Below, in pieces: positions 39,190 to 52,646 of a stretch of 64,000 nt of DNA. How positions within the stretch are numbered: position 1 is the stretch's first letter; each line of letters opens with the position of its first letter. The stretch lies in contig NC_092568.1 in assembly GCF_037975245.1 (NCBI RefSeq), forward strand, positions 38,404,501 through 38,468,500. The letters run 5' to 3'. The notes beneath the pieces are model-generated. The model ran no database searches and had not been told where the DNA came from. It saw only the letters and a list, made by a program, of their open reading frames with translations. The DNA is from Apostichopus japonicus (taxonomy: Eukaryota > Echinodermata > Holothuroidea > Aspidochirotida > Stichopodidae). A program made the translations under genes and the position numbers.

Positions 39190-39309
39190 GTCTACGACCA
39201 TATCACGTTGAATATACCGGTTCTCGTCCGATCACCGAAGTCAAGCAGCGTCGAGCCTAGTCAGTACTTGGATGGGTGACCGCCTGGGAATACTAGGTGC
39301 CGTAGACTT
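39190..39309 (+). rRNA. 5S rRNA, copy 47
   Basis: No difference from copy 1 noticed. Spacer: C10, long, 835 bp. Confidence 0.98.
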
Positions 39310-40024
39310 TTTCATTTTTCCTCACCCACAACTCCGCACCCTTTCTTTCTTTATTTCTTTTTCACTATTCTTTTATCCTGTCATTGTTATGAAAAGTCCC
39401 TCCCCCCCCCCTCACCACCACCGTTGAAGACATTGACTTGCCATATACCACTATTGTTGTGACCTGATCATTGCAATCACAAGTTTTTCTCCAGCCCCCT
39501 TTAATTCGAGACAAGTGTATCATTAGGGCTATATCATTCCGCATGCATGCATGCACGCACGCACGAGTGTTCTCCCTCAGGAAAAGTGCCGAAAAGAAAC
39601 GGGAGAACATCTTTCTTGATATGTTCTCAAACAAAATCTCTCGTTTTTTGTGGCTTGGATGTCGGAGTACACAAAAGGAAGTAAATGTGATGCACAAATT
39701 AGGTCGATTGAGGCAATTTTAGACCACTTTAGGCTTCCCATGAGCAGCGTACGAACACTATGTTAAGAGGTTTGTTCACAAGTCGGACGAACGTGGCTAG
39801 CTTCAGACTCTCAGTGTGAGTGTGCGTGCGTGCGTCAGTCATTGGGGCAATCATATCCGGGCGTATATGCTACCATATAGCTTCTCAAGTCATATAAAAA
39901 CATGCACATTATTTAGTTTAATGGGATAAGTAACCATATAGGTGGTCTAGAGTTGAACATCCAACTTTGCAAAATAAGTCTCGGGGCGGGCGGGTATAAA
40001 AAGCTTAAATTTCACCATTCTAAT

Positions 40025-40144
40025 GTCTACGACCATATCACGTTGAATATACCGGTTCTCGTCCGATCACCGAAGTCAAGCAGCGTCGAGCCTAGTCAGT
40101 ACTTGGATGGGTGACCGCCTGGGAATACTAGGTGCCGTAGACTT
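40025..40144 (+). rRNA. 5S rRNA, copy 48
   Basis: No difference from copy 1 noticed. Spacer: C10, long, 835 bp. Confidence 0.98.
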
Positions 40145-40859
40145 TTTCATTTTTCCTCACCCACAACTCCGCACCCTTTCTTTCTTTATTTCTTTTTCAC
40201 TATTCTTTTATCCTGTCATTGTTATGAAAAGTCCCTCCCCCCCCCCTCACCACCACCGTTGAAGACATTGACTTGCCATATACCACTATTGTTGTGACCT
40301 GATCATTGCAATCACAAGTTTTTCTCCAGCCCCCTTTAATTCGAGACAAGTGTATCATTAGGGCTATATCATTCCGCATGCATGCATGCACGCACGCACG
40401 AGTGTTCTCCCTCAGGAAAAGTGCCGAAAAGAAACGGGAGAACATCTTTCTTGATATGTTCTCAAACAAAATCTCTCGTTTTTTGTGGCTTGGATGTCGG
40501 AGTACACAAAAGGAAGTAAATGTGATGCACAAATTAGGTCGATTGAGGCAATTTTAGACCACTTTAGGCTTCCCATGAGCAGCGTACGAACACTATGTTA
40601 AGAGGTTTGTTCACAAGTCGGACGAACGTGGCTAGCTTCAGACTCTCAGTGTGAGTGTGCGTGCGTGCGTCAGTCATTGGGGCAATCATATCCGGGCGTA
40701 TATGCTACCATATAGCTTCTCAAGTCATATAAAAACATGCACATTATTTAGTTTAATGGGATAAGTAACCATATAGGTGGTCTAGAGTTGAACATCCAAC
40801 TTTGCAAAATAAGTCTCGGGGCGGGCGGGTATAAAAAGCTTAAATTTCACCATTCTAAT

Positions 40860-40979
40860 GTCTACGACCATATCACGTTGAATATACCGGTTCTCGTCCG
40901 ATCACCGAAGTCAAGCAGCGTCGAGCCTAGTCAGTACTTGGATGGGTGACCGCCTGGGAATACTAGGTGCCGTAGACTT
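40860..40979 (+). rRNA. 5S rRNA, copy 49
   Basis: Gene normal. Spacer has C13 and five single-base losses between 41041 and 41250; 833 bp. Confidence 0.97.
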
Positions 40980-41692
40980 TTTCATTTTTCCTCACCCACA
41001 ACTCCGCACCCTTTCTTTCTTTATTTCTTTTTCACTATTCTTTATCCTGTCATTGTTATGAAAAGTCCTCCCCCCCCCCCCCTCACCACCACCGTTGAAG
41101 ACATTGACTTGCCTATACCACTATTGTTGTGACCTGATCATTGCAATCACAAGTTTTCTCCAGCCCCCTTTAATTCGAGACAAGTGTATCATTAGGGCTA
41201 TATCATTCCGCATGCATGCATGCACGCACGCACGAGTGTTCTCCCTCAGAAAAGTGCCGAAAAGAAACGGGAGAACATCTTTCTTGATATGTTCTCAAAC
41301 AAAATCTCTCGTTTTTTGTGGCTTGGATGTCGGAGTACACAAAAGGAAGTAAATGTGATGCACAAATTAGGTCGATTGAGGCAATTTTAGACCACTTTAG
41401 GCTTCCCATGAGCAGCGTACGAACACTATGTTAAGAGGTTTGTTCACAAGTCGGACGAACGTGGCTAGCTTCAGACTCTCAGTGTGAGTGTGCGTGCGTG
41501 CGTCAGTCATTGGGGCAATCATATCCGGGCGTATATGCTACCATATAGCTTCTCAAGTCATATAAAAACATGCACATTATTTAGTTTAATGGGATAAGTA
41601 ACCATATAGGTGGTCTAGAGTTGAACATCCAACTTTGCAAAATAAGTCTCGGGGCGGGCGGGTATAAAAAGCTTAAATTTCACCATTCTAAT

Positions 41693-41812
41693 GTCTACGA
41701 CCATATCACGTTGAATATACCGGTTCTCGTCCGATCACCGAAGTCAAGCAGCGTCGAGCCTAGTCAGTACTTGGATGGGTGACCGCCTGGGAATACTAGG
41801 TGCCGTAGACTT
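41693..41812 (+). rRNA. 5S rRNA, copy 50
   Basis: Gene normal, followed by a T6 instead of T5 terminator. Spacer: C11, long, three single-base gains and one substitution; 839 bp. Confidence 0.97.
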
Positions 41813-42531
41813 TTTTCATTTTTCCTCACCCACAACTCCGCACCCTTTCTTTCTTTATTTCTTTTTCACTATTCTTTTATCCTGTCATTGTTATGAAAAG
41901 TCCCCTCCCCCCCCCCCTCACCACCACCGTTGAAGACATTGACTTGCCATATACCACAATTGTTGTGACCTGATCATTGCAATCACAAGTTTTTCTCCAG
42001 CCCCCTTTAATTCGAGACAAGTGTATCATTAGGGCTATATCATTCCGCATGCATGCATGCACGCACGCACGAGTGTTCTCCCTCAGGAAAAAGTGCCGAA
42101 AAGAAACGGGAGAACATCTTTCTTGATATGTTCTCAAACAAAATCTCTCGTTTTTTGTGGCTTGGATGTCGGAGTACACAAAAGGAAGTAAATGTGATGC
42201 ACAAATTAGGTCGATTGAGGCAATTTTAGACCACTTTAGGCTTCCCATGAGCAGCGTACGAACACTATGTTAAGAGGTTTGTTCACAAGTCGGACGAACG
42301 TGGCTAGCTTCAGACTCTCAGTGTGAGTGTGCGTGCGTGCGTCAGTCATTGGGGCAATCATATCCGGGCGTATATGCTACCATATAGCTTCTCAAGTCAT
42401 ATAAAAACATGCACATTATTTAGTTTAATGGGATAAGTAACCATATAGGTGGTCTAGAGTTGAACATCCAACTTTGCAAAATAAGTCTCGGGGCGGGCGG
42501 GTATAAAAAGCTTAAATTTCACCATTCTAAT

Positions 42532-42650
42532 GTCTACGACCATATCACGTTGAATATACCGGTTCTCGTCCGATCACCGAAGTCAAGCAGCGTCGAGCCT
42601 AGTCAGTACTTGGATGGGTGACCGCCTGGAATACTAGGTGCCGTAGACTT
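42532..42650 (+). rRNA. 5S rRNA, copy 51 (1-nt deletion)
   Basis: 119 nt: one G missing from CCTGGGAATAC near 42629, just 3' of the C box. It lies in an indel-rich stretch close to the gap, so a consensus error is possible. Spacer: C13, (GCAT)2(GCAC)4 tract, 837 bp. Confidence 0.9.
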
Positions 42651-43368
42651 TTTCATTTTTCCTCACCCACAACTCCGCACCCTTTCTTTCTTTATTTCTT
42701 TTTCACTATTCTTTTATCCTGTCATTGTTATGAAAAGTCCCTCCCCCCCCCCCCCTCACCACCACCGTTGAAGACATTGACTTGCCATATACCACTATTG
42801 TTGTGACCTGATCATTGCAATCACAAGTTTTTCTCCAGCCCCCTTTAATTCGAGACAAGTGTATCATTAGGGCTATATCATTCCGCATGCATGCACGCAC
42901 GCACGCACGAGTGTTCTCCCTCAGGAAAAGTGCCGAAAAGAAACGGGAGAACATCTTTCTTGATATGTTCTCAAACAAAATCTCTCGTTTTTTGTGGCTT
43001 GGATGTCGGAGTACACAAAAGGAAGTAAATGTGATGCACAAATTAGGTCGATTGAGGCAATTTTAGACCACTTTAGGCTTCCCATGAGCAGCGTACGAAC
43101 ACTATGTTAAGAGGTTTGTTCACAAGTCGGACGAACGTGGCTAGCTTCAGACTCTCAGTGTGAGTGTGCGTGCGTGCGTCAGTCATTGGGGCAATCATAT
43201 CCGGGCGTATATGCTACCATATAGCTTCTCAAGTCATATAAAAACATGCACATTATTTAGTTTAATGGGATAAGTAACCATATAGGTGGTCTAGAGTTGA
43301 ACATCCAACTTTGCAAAATAAGTCTCGGGGCGGGCGGGTATAAAAAGCTTAAATTTCACCATTCTAAT

Positions 43369-43488
43369 GTCTACGACCATATCACGTTGAATATACCGGT
43401 TCTCGTCCGATCACCGAAGTCAAGCAGCGTCGAGCCTAGTCAGTACTTGGATGGGTGACCGCCTGGGAATACTAGGTGCCGTAGACTT
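43369..43488 (+). rRNA. 5S rRNA, copy 52
   Basis: Gene normal, the last + strand copy. Spacer (C11, short; second T-run T6) is cut by the N gap at 44030. Confidence 0.98.
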
Positions 43489-44030
43489 TTTCATTTTTTC
43501 CTCACCCACAACTCCGCACCCTTTCTTTCTTTATTTCTTTTTCACTATCTTTTTATCCTGTCATTGTTATGAAAAGTCCCTCCCCCCCCCCCTCACCACC
43601 ACCGTTGAAGACATTGACTTGCCATATACCACTATTGTTGTGACCTGATCATTGCAATCACAAGTTTTTCTCCAGCCCCCTTTAATTCGAGACAAGTGTA
43701 TCATTAGGGCTATATCATTCCGCATGCATGCACGCACGCACGAGTGTTCTCCCTCAGGAAAAGTGCCGAAAAGAAACGGGAGAACATCTTTCTTGATATG
43801 TTCTCAAACAAAATCTCTCGTTTTTTGTGGCTTGGATGTCGGAGTACACAAAAGGAAGTAAATGTGATGCACAAATTAGGTCGATTGAGGCAATTTTAGA
43901 CCACTTTAGGCTTCCCATGAGCAGCGTACGAACACTATGTTAAGAGGTTTGTTCACAAGTCGGACGAACGTGGCTAGCTTCAGACTCTCAGTGTGAGTGT
44001 GCGTGCGTGCGTCAGTCATTGGGGCAATCA

Positions 44031-44130
44031 NNNNNNNNNNNNNNNNNNNNNNNNNNNNNNNNNNNNNNNNNNNNNNNNNNNNNNNNNNNNNNNNNNNNNN
44101 NNNNNNNNNNNNNNNNNNNNNNNNNNNNNN
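44031..44130. other. Assembly gap, 100 N
   Basis: Exactly 100 N, the usual placeholder for a gap of unknown size. The sequence to the left is + strand 5S spacer and to the right is the same spacer inverted, so the orientation change is not covered by sequence. Confidence 0.99.
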
Positions 44131-44284
44131 TCACAACAATAGTGGTATATGGCAAGTCAATGTCTTCAACGGTGGTGGTGAGGGGGGGGGGGAGGGACTT
44201 TTCATAACAATGACAGGATAAAAGAATAGTGAAAAAGAAATAAAGAAAGAAAGGGTGCGGAGTTGTGGGTGAGGAAAAATGAAA

Positions 44285-44404
44285 AAGTCTACGGCACCTA
44301 GTATTCCCAGGCGGTCACCCATCCAAGTACTGACTAGGCTCGACGCTGCTTGACTTCGGTGATCGGACGAGAACCGGTATATTCAACGTGATATGGTCGT
44401 AGAC
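44285..44404 (-). rRNA. 5S rRNA, copy R1
   Basis: First inverted copy after the gap; no difference from copy 1 noticed. Its 3' spacer (C11) runs into the N gap at 44131. Confidence 0.98.
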
Positions 44405-45122
44405 ATTAGAATGGTGAAATTTAAGCTTTTTATACCCGCCCGCCCCGAGACTTATTTTGCAAAGTTGGATGTTCAACTCTAGACCACCTATATGGTTACT
44501 TATCCCATTAAACTAAATAATGTGCATGTTTTTATATGACTTGAGAAGCTATATGGTAGCATATACGCCCGGATATGATTGCCCCAATGACTGACGCACG
44601 CACGCACACTCACACTGAGAGTCTGAAGCTAGCCACGTTCGTCCGACTTGTGAACAAACCTCTTAACATAGTGTTCGTACGCTGCTCATGGGAAGCCTAA
44701 AGTGGTCTAAAATTGCCTCAATCGACCTAATTTGTGCATCACATTTACTTCCTTTTGTGTACTCCGACATCCAAGCCACAAAAAACGAGAGATTTTGTTT
44801 GAGAACATATCAAGAAAGATGTTCTCCCGTTTCTTTTCGGCACTTTTCCTGAGGGAGAACACTCGTGCGTGCGTGCATGCATGCATGCGGAATGATATAG
44901 CCCTAATGATACACTTGTCTCGAATTAAAGGGGGGCTGGAGAAAAACTTGTGATTGCAATGATCAGGTCACAACAATAGTGGTATATGGCAAGTCAATGT
45001 CTTCAACGGTGGTGGTGAGGGGGGGGGGGGAGGGACTTTTCATAACAATGACAGGATAAAAGAATAGTGAAAAAGAAATAAAGAAAGAAAGGGTGCGGAG
45101 TTGTGGGTGAGGAAAAATGAAA

Positions 45123-45242
45123 AAGTCTACGGCACCTAGTATTCCCAGGCGGTCACCCATCCAAGTACTGACTAGGCTCGACGCTGCTTGACTTCGGTGA
45201 TCGGACGAGAACCGGTATATTCAACGTGATATGGTCGTAGAC
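45123..45242 (-). rRNA. 5S rRNA, copy R2
   Basis: No difference from copy 1 noticed. 3' spacer toward R1: C12, long, one extra C (G on + strand) near 44931; 838 bp. Confidence 0.98.
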
Positions 45243-45958
45243 ATTAGAATGGTGAAATTTAAGCTTTTTATACCCGCCCGCCCCGAGACTTATTTTGCAA
45301 AGTTGGATGTTCAACTCTAGACCACCTATATGGTTACTTATCCCATTAAACTAAATAATGTGCATGTTTTTATATGACTTGAGAAGCTATATGGTAGCAT
45401 ATACGCCCGGATATGATTGCCCCAATGACTGACGCACGCACGCACACTCACACTGAGAGTCTGAAGCTAGCCACGTTCGTCCGACTTGTGAACAAACCTC
45501 TTAACATAGTGTTCGTACGCTGCTCATGGGAAGCCTAAAGTGGTCTAAAATTGCCTCAATCGACCTAATTTGTGCATCACATTTACTTCCTTTTGTGTAC
45601 TCCGACATCCAAGCCACAAAAAACGAGAGATTTTGTTTGAGAACATATCAAGAAAGATGTTCTCCCGTTTCTTTTCGGCACTTTTCCTGAGGGAGAACAC
45701 TCGTGCGTGCGTGCATGCATGCATGCGGAATGATATAGCCCTAATGATACACTTGTCTCGAATTAAAGGGGGCTGGAGAAAAACTTGTGATTGCAATGAT
45801 CAGGTCACAACAATAGTGGTATATGGCAAGTCAATGTCTTCAACGGTGGTGGTGAGGGGGGGGGGGAGGGACTTTTCATAACAATGACAGGATAAAAGAA
45901 TAGTGAAAAAGAAATAAAGAAAGAAAGGGTGCGGAGTTGTGGGTGAGGAAAAATGAAA

Positions 45959-46078
45959 AAGTCTACGGCACCTAGTATTCCCAGGCGGTCACCCATCCAA
46001 GTACTGACTAGGCTCGACGCTGCTTGACTTCGGTGATCGGACGAGAACCGGTATATTCAACGTGATATGGTCGTAGAC
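45959..46078 (-). rRNA. 5S rRNA, copy R3
   Basis: No difference from copy 1 noticed. 3' spacer: C11, long, 836 bp. Confidence 0.98.
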
Positions 46079-46794
46079 ATTAGAATGGTGAAATTTAAGC
46101 TTTTTATACCCGCCCGCCCCGAGACTTATTTTGCAAAGTTGGATGTTCAACTCTAGACCACCTATATGGTTACTTATCCCATTAAACTAAATAATGTGCA
46201 TGTTTTTATATGACTTGAGAAGCTATATGGTAGCATATACGCCCGGATATGATTGCCCCAATGACTGACGCACGCACGCACACTCACACTGAGAGTCTGA
46301 AGCTAGCCACGTTCGTCCGACTTGTGAACAAACCTCTTAACATAGTGTTCGTACGCTGCTCATGGGAAGCCTAAAGTGGTCTAAAATTGCCTCAATCGAC
46401 CTAATTTGTGCATCACATTTACTTCCTTTTGTGTACTCCGACATCCAAGCCACAAAAAACGAGAGATTTTGTTTGAGAACATATCAAGAAAGATGTTCTC
46501 CCGTTTCTTTTCGGCACTTTTCCTGAGGGAGAACACTCGTGCGTGCGTGCATGCATGCATGCGGAATGATATAGCCCTAATGATACACTTGTCTCGAATT
46601 AAAGGGGGCTGGAGAAAAACTTGTGATTGCAATGATCAGGTCACAACAATAGTGGTATATGGCAAGTCAATGTCTTCAACGGTGGTGGTGAGGGGGGGGG
46701 GGAGGGACTTTTCATAACAATGACAGGATAAAAGAATAGTGAAAAAGAAATAAAGAAAGAAAGGGTGCGGAGTTGTGGGTGAGGAAAAATGAAA

Positions 46795-46914
46795 AAGTCT
46801 ACGGCACCTAGTATTCCCAGGCGGTCACCCATCCAAGTACTGACTAGGCTCGACGCTGCTTGACTTCGGTGATCGGACGAGAACCGGTATATTCAACGTG
46901 ATATGGTCGTAGAC
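46795..46914 (-). rRNA. 5S rRNA, copy R4
   Basis: No difference from copy 1 noticed. 3' spacer: C11, long, 836 bp. Confidence 0.98.
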
Positions 46915-47632
46915 ATTAGAATGGTGAAATTTAAGCTTTTTATACCCGCCCGCCCCGAGACTTATTTTGCAAAGTTGGATGTTCAACTCTAGACCACCTA
47001 TATGGTTACTTATCCCATTAAACTAAATAATGTGCATGTTTTTATATGACTTGAGAAGCTATATGGTAGCATATACGCCCGGATATGATTGCCCCAATGA
47101 CTGACGCACGCACGCACACTCACACTGAGAGTCTGAAGCTAGCCACGTTCGTCCGACTTGTGAACAAACCTCTTAACATAGTGTTCGTACGCTGCTCATG
47201 GGAAGCCTAAAGTGGTCTAAAATTGCCTCAATCGACCTAATTTGTGCATCACATTTACTTCCTTTTGTGTACTCCGACATCCAAGCCACAAAAAACGAGA
47301 GATTTTGTTTGAGAACATATCAAGAAAGATGTTCTCCCGTTTCTTTTCGGCACTTTTCCTGAGGGAGAACACTCGTGCGTGCGTGCATGCATGCATGCGG
47401 AATGATATAGCCCTAATGATACACTTGTCTCGAATTAAAGGGGGCTGGAGAAAAACTTGTGATTGCAATGATCAGGTCACAACAATAGTGGTATATGGCA
47501 AGTCAATGTCTTCAACGGTGGTGGTGAGGGGGGGGGGGGGAGGGACTTTTCATAACAATGACAGGATAAAAGAATAGTGAAAAAGAAATAAAGAAAGAAA
47601 GGGTGCGGAGTTGTGGGTGAGGAAAAATGAAA

Positions 47633-47752
47633 AAGTCTACGGCACCTAGTATTCCCAGGCGGTCACCCATCCAAGTACTGACTAGGCTCGACGCTGCTTG
47701 ACTTCGGTGATCGGACGAGAACCGGTATATTCAACGTGATATGGTCGTAGAC
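47633..47752 (-). rRNA. 5S rRNA, copy R5
   Basis: No difference from copy 1 noticed. 3' spacer: C13, long, 838 bp. Confidence 0.98.
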
Positions 47753-48463
47753 ATTAGAATGGTGAAATTTAAGCTTTTTATACCCGCCCGCCCCGAGACT
47801 TATTTTGCAAAGTTGGATGTTCAACTCTAGACCACCTATATGGTTACTTATCCCATTAAACTAAATAATGTGCATGTTTTTATATGACTTGAGAAGCTAT
47901 ATGGTAGCATATACGCCCGGATATGATTGCCCCAATGACTGACGCACGCACGCACACTCACACTGAGAGTCTGAAGCTAGCCACGTTCGTCCGACTTGTG
48001 AACAAACCTCTTAACATAGTGTTCGTACGCTGCTCATGGGAAGCCTAAAGTGGTCTAAAATTGCCTCAATCGACCTAATTTGTGCATCACATTTACTTCC
48101 TTTTGTGTACTCCGACATCCAAGCCACAAAAAACGAGAGATTTTGTTTGAGAACATATCAAGAAAGATGTTCTCCCGTTTCTTTTCGGCACTTTTCCTGA
48201 GGGAGAACACTCGTGCGTGCGTGCATGCATGCGGAATGATATAGCCCTAATGATACACTTGTCTCGAATTAAAGGGGGCTGGAGAAAAACTTGTGATTGC
48301 AATGATCAGGTCACAACAATAGTGGTATATGGCAAGTCAATGTCTTCAACGGTGGTGGTGAGGGGGGGGGGAGGGACTTTTCATAACAATGACAGGATAA
48401 AAGAATAGTGAAAAAGAAATAAAGAAAGAAAGGGTGCGGAGTTGTGGGTGAGGAAAAATGAAA

Positions 48464-48583
48464 AAGTCTACGGCACCTAGTATTCCCAGGCGGTCACCCA
48501 TCCAAGTACTGACTAGGCTCGACGCTGCTTGACTTCGGTGATCGGACGAGAACCGGTATATTCAACGTGATATGGTCGTAGAC
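48464..48583 (-). rRNA. 5S rRNA, copy R6
   Basis: No difference from copy 1 noticed. 3' spacer: C10, short, 831 bp. Confidence 0.98.
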
Positions 48584-49301
48584 ATTAGAATGGTGAAATT
48601 TAAGCTTTTTATACCCGCCCGCCCCGAGACTTATTTTGCAAAGTTGGATGTTCAACTCTAGACCACCTATATGGTTACTTATCCCATTAAACTAAATAAT
48701 GTGCATGTTTTTATATGACTTGAGAAGCTATATGGTAGCATATACGCCCGGATATGATTGCCCCAATGACTGACGCACGCACGCACACTCACACTGAGAG
48801 TCTGAAGCTAGCCACGTTCGTCCGACTTGTGAACAAACCTCTTAACATAGTGTTCGTACGCTGCTCATGGGAAGCCTAAAGTGGTCTAAAATTGCCTCAA
48901 TCGACCTAATTTGTGCATCACATTTACTTCCTTTTGTGTACTCCGACATCCAAGCCACAAAAAACGAGAGATTTTGTTTGAGAACATATCAAGAAAGATG
49001 TTCTCCCGTTTCTTTTCGGCACTTTTCCTGAGGGAGAACACTCGTGCGTGCGTGCATGCATGCATGCGGAATGATATAGCCCTAATGATACACTTGTCTC
49101 GAATTAAAGGGGGCTGGAGAAAAACTTGTGATTGCAATGATCAGGTCACAACAATAGTGGTATATGGCAAGTCAATGTCTTCAACGGTGGTGGTGAGGGG
49201 GGGGGGGGGAGGGACTTTTCATAACAATGACAGGATAAAAGAATAGTGAAAAAGAAATAAAGAAAGAAAGGGTGCGGAGTTGTGGGTGAGGAAAAATGAA
49301 A

Positions 49302-49421
49302 AAGTCTACGGCACCTAGTATTCCCAGGCGGTCACCCATCCAAGTACTGACTAGGCTCGACGCTGCTTGACTTCGGTGATCGGACGAGAACCGGTATATT
49401 CAACGTGATATGGTCGTAGAC
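49302..49421 (-). rRNA. 5S rRNA, copy R7
   Basis: No difference from copy 1 noticed. 3' spacer: C13, long, 838 bp. Confidence 0.98.
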
Positions 49422-50138
49422 ATTAGAATGGTGAAATTTAAGCTTTTTATACCCGCCCGCCCCGAGACTTATTTTGCAAAGTTGGATGTTCAACTCTAGA
49501 CCACCTATATGGTTACTTATCCCATTAAACTAAATAATGTGCATGTTTTTATATGACTTGAGAAGCTATATGGTAGCATATACGCCCGGATATGATTGCC
49601 CCAATGACTGACGCACGCACGCACACTCACACTGAGAGTCTGAAGCTAGCCACGTTCGTCCGACTTGTGAACAAACCTCTTAACATAGTGTTCGTACGCT
49701 GCTCATGGGAAGCCTAAAGTGGTCTAAAATTGCCTCAATCGACCTAATTTGTGCATCACATTTACTTCCTTTTGTGTACTCCGACATCCAAGCCACAAAA
49801 AACGAGAGATTTTGTTTGAGAACATATCAAGAAAGATGTTCTCCCGTTTCTTTTCGGCACTTTTCCTGAGGGAGAACACTCGTGCGTGCGTGCATGCATG
49901 CATGCGGAATGATATAGCCCTAATGATACACTTGTCTCGAATTAAAGGGGGCTGGAGAAAAACTTGTGATTGCAATGATCAGGTCACAACAATAGTGGTA
50001 TATGGCAAGTCAATGTCTTCAACGGTGGTGGTGAGGGGGGGGGGGGAGGGACTTTTCATAACAATGACAGGATAAAAGAATAGTGAAAAAGAAATAAAGA
50101 AAGAAAGGGTGCGGAGTTGTGGGTGAGGAAAAATGAAA

Positions 50139-50258
50139 AAGTCTACGGCACCTAGTATTCCCAGGCGGTCACCCATCCAAGTACTGACTAGGCTCGACGC
50201 TGCTTGACTTCGGTGATCGGACGAGAACCGGTATATTCAACGTGATATGGTCGTAGAC
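50139..50258 (-). rRNA. 5S rRNA, copy R8
   Basis: No difference from copy 1 noticed. 3' spacer: C12, long, 837 bp. Confidence 0.98.
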
Positions 50259-50974
50259 ATTAGAATGGTGAAATTTAAGCTTTTTATACCCGCCCGCCCC
50301 GAGACTTATTTTGCAAAGTTGGATGTTCAACTCTAGACCACCTATATGGTTACTTATCCCATTAAACTAAATAATGTGCATGTTTTTATATGACTTGAGA
50401 AGCTATATGGTAGCATATACGCCCGGATATGATTGCCCCAATGACTGACGCACGCACGCACACTCACACTGAGAGTCTGAAGCTAGCCACGTTCGTCCGA
50501 CTTGTGAACAAACCTCTTAACATAGTGTTCGTACGCTGCTCATGGGAAGCCTAAAGTGGTCTAAAATTGCCTCAATCGACCTAATTTGTGCATCACATTT
50601 ACTTCCTTTTGTGTACTCCGACATCCAAGCCACAAAAAACGAGAGATTTTGTTTGAGAACATATCAAGAAAGATGTTCTCCCGTTTCTTTTCGGCACTTT
50701 TCCTGAGGGAGAACACTCGTGCGTGCGTGCATGCATGCATGCGGAATGATATAGCCCTAATGATACACTTGTCTCGAATTAAAGGGGGCTGGAGAAAAAC
50801 TTGTGATTGCAATGATCAGGTCACAACAATAGTGGTATATGGCAAGTCAATGTCTTCAACGGTGGTGGTGAGGGGGGGGGGGAGGGACTTTTCATAACAA
50901 TGACAGGATAAAAGAATAGTGAAAAAGAAATAAAGAAAGAAAGGGTGCGGAGTTGTGGGTGAGGAAAAATGAAA

Positions 50975-51094
50975 AAGTCTACGGCACCTAGTATTCCCAG
51001 GCGGTCACCCATCCAAGTACTGACTAGGCTCGACGCTGCTTGACTTCGGTGATCGGACGAGAACCGGTATATTCAACGTGATATGGTCGTAGAC
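50975..51094 (-). rRNA. 5S rRNA, copy R9
   Basis: No difference from copy 1 noticed. 3' spacer: C11, long, 836 bp. Confidence 0.98.
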
Positions 51095-51810
51095 ATTAGA
51101 ATGGTGAAATTTAAGCTTTTTATACCCGCCCGCCCCGAGACTTATTTTGCAAAGTTGGATGTTCAACTCTAGACCACCTATATGGTTACTTATCCCATTA
51201 AACTAAATAATGTGCATGTTTTTATATGACTTGAGAAGCTATATGGTAGCATATACGCCCGGATATGATTGCCCCAATGACTGACGCACGCACGCACACT
51301 CACACTGAGAGTCTGAAGCTAGCCACGTTCGTCCGACTTGTGAACAAACCTCTTAACATAGTGTTCGTACGCTGCTCATGGGAAGCCTAAAGTGGTCTAA
51401 AATTGCCTCAATCGACCTAATTTGTGCATCACATTTACTTCCTTTTGTGTACTCCGACATCCAAGCCACAAAAAACGAGAGATTTTGTTTGAGAACATAT
51501 CAAGAAAGATGTTCTCCCGTTTCTTTTCGGCACTTTTCCTGAGGGAGAACACTCGTGCGTGCGTGCATGCATGCATGCGGAATGATATAGCCCTAATGAT
51601 ACACTTGTCTCGAATTAAAGGGGGCTGGAGAAAAACTTGTGATTGCAATGATCAGGTCACAACAATAGTGGTATATGGCAAGTCAATGTCTTCAACGGTG
51701 GTGGTGAGGGGGGGGGGGAGGGACTTTTCATAACAATGACAGGATAAAAGAATAGTGAAAAAGAAATAAAGAAAGAAAGGGTGCGGAGTTGTGGGTGAGG
51801 AAAAATGAAA

Positions 51811-51930
51811 AAGTCTACGGCACCTAGTATTCCCAGGCGGTCACCCATCCAAGTACTGACTAGGCTCGACGCTGCTTGACTTCGGTGATCGGACGAGAAC
51901 CGGTATATTCAACGTGATATGGTCGTAGAC
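51811..51930 (-). rRNA. 5S rRNA, copy R10
   Basis: No difference from copy 1 noticed. 3' spacer: C11, long, 836 bp. Confidence 0.98.
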
Positions 51931-52646
51931 ATTAGAATGGTGAAATTTAAGCTTTTTATACCCGCCCGCCCCGAGACTTATTTTGCAAAGTTGGATGTTC
52001 AACTCTAGACCACCTATATGGTTACTTATCCCATTAAACTAAATAATGTGCATGTTTTTATATGACTTGAGAAGCTATATGGTAGCATATACGCCCGGAT
52101 ATGATTGCCCCAATGACTGACGCACGCACGCACACTCACACTGAGAGTCTGAAGCTAGCCACGTTCGTCCGACTTGTGAACAAACCTCTTAACATAGTGT
52201 TCGTACGCTGCTCATGGGAAGCCTAAAGTGGTCTAAAATTGCCTCAATCGACCTAATTTGTGCATCACATTTACTTCCTTTTGTGTACTCCGACATCCAA
52301 GCCACAAAAAACGAGAGATTTTGTTTGAGAACATATCAAGAAAGATGTTCTCCCGTTTCTTTTCGGCACTTTTCCTGAGGGAGAACACTCGTGCGTGCGT
52401 GCATGCATGCATGCGGAATGATATAGCCCTAATGATACACTTGTCTCGAATTAAAGGGGGCTGGAGAAAAACTTGTGATTGCAATGATCAGGTCACAACA
52501 ATAGTGGTATATGGCAAGTCAATGTCTTCAACGGTGGTGGTGAGGGGGGGGGGGAGGGACTTTTCATAACAATGACAGGATAAAAGAATAGTGAAAAAGA
52601 AATAAAGAAAGAAAGGGTGCGGAGTTGTGGGTGAGGAAAAATGAAA

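Larger units (their letters stand above)
1..44030 (+). repeat. 5S rDNA tandem array, + strand block
   Basis: Head-to-tail array of 53 gene copies (first partial), unit 820-839 bp, mostly 835-838. Each unit reads 5S gene, T-runs, pyrimidine-rich stretch, poly-C tract, GCAT/GCAC tract, hairpin-forming segment, GTGC tract, GC box, TATA box, next gene. Units are almost identical, which is the known effect of concerted evolution in tandem rDNA. The block continues off the left edge of the window, so its true size is unknown. Length differences come mostly from the C tract and from one GCAT repeat. Confidence 0.98.

Noticed and set aside
44031-44130. Treating the inverted junction as a proven palindrome or inversion
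   Set aside because: The junction itself is N; sequence on both sides is the same repeat, so the orientation cannot be judged from this window.
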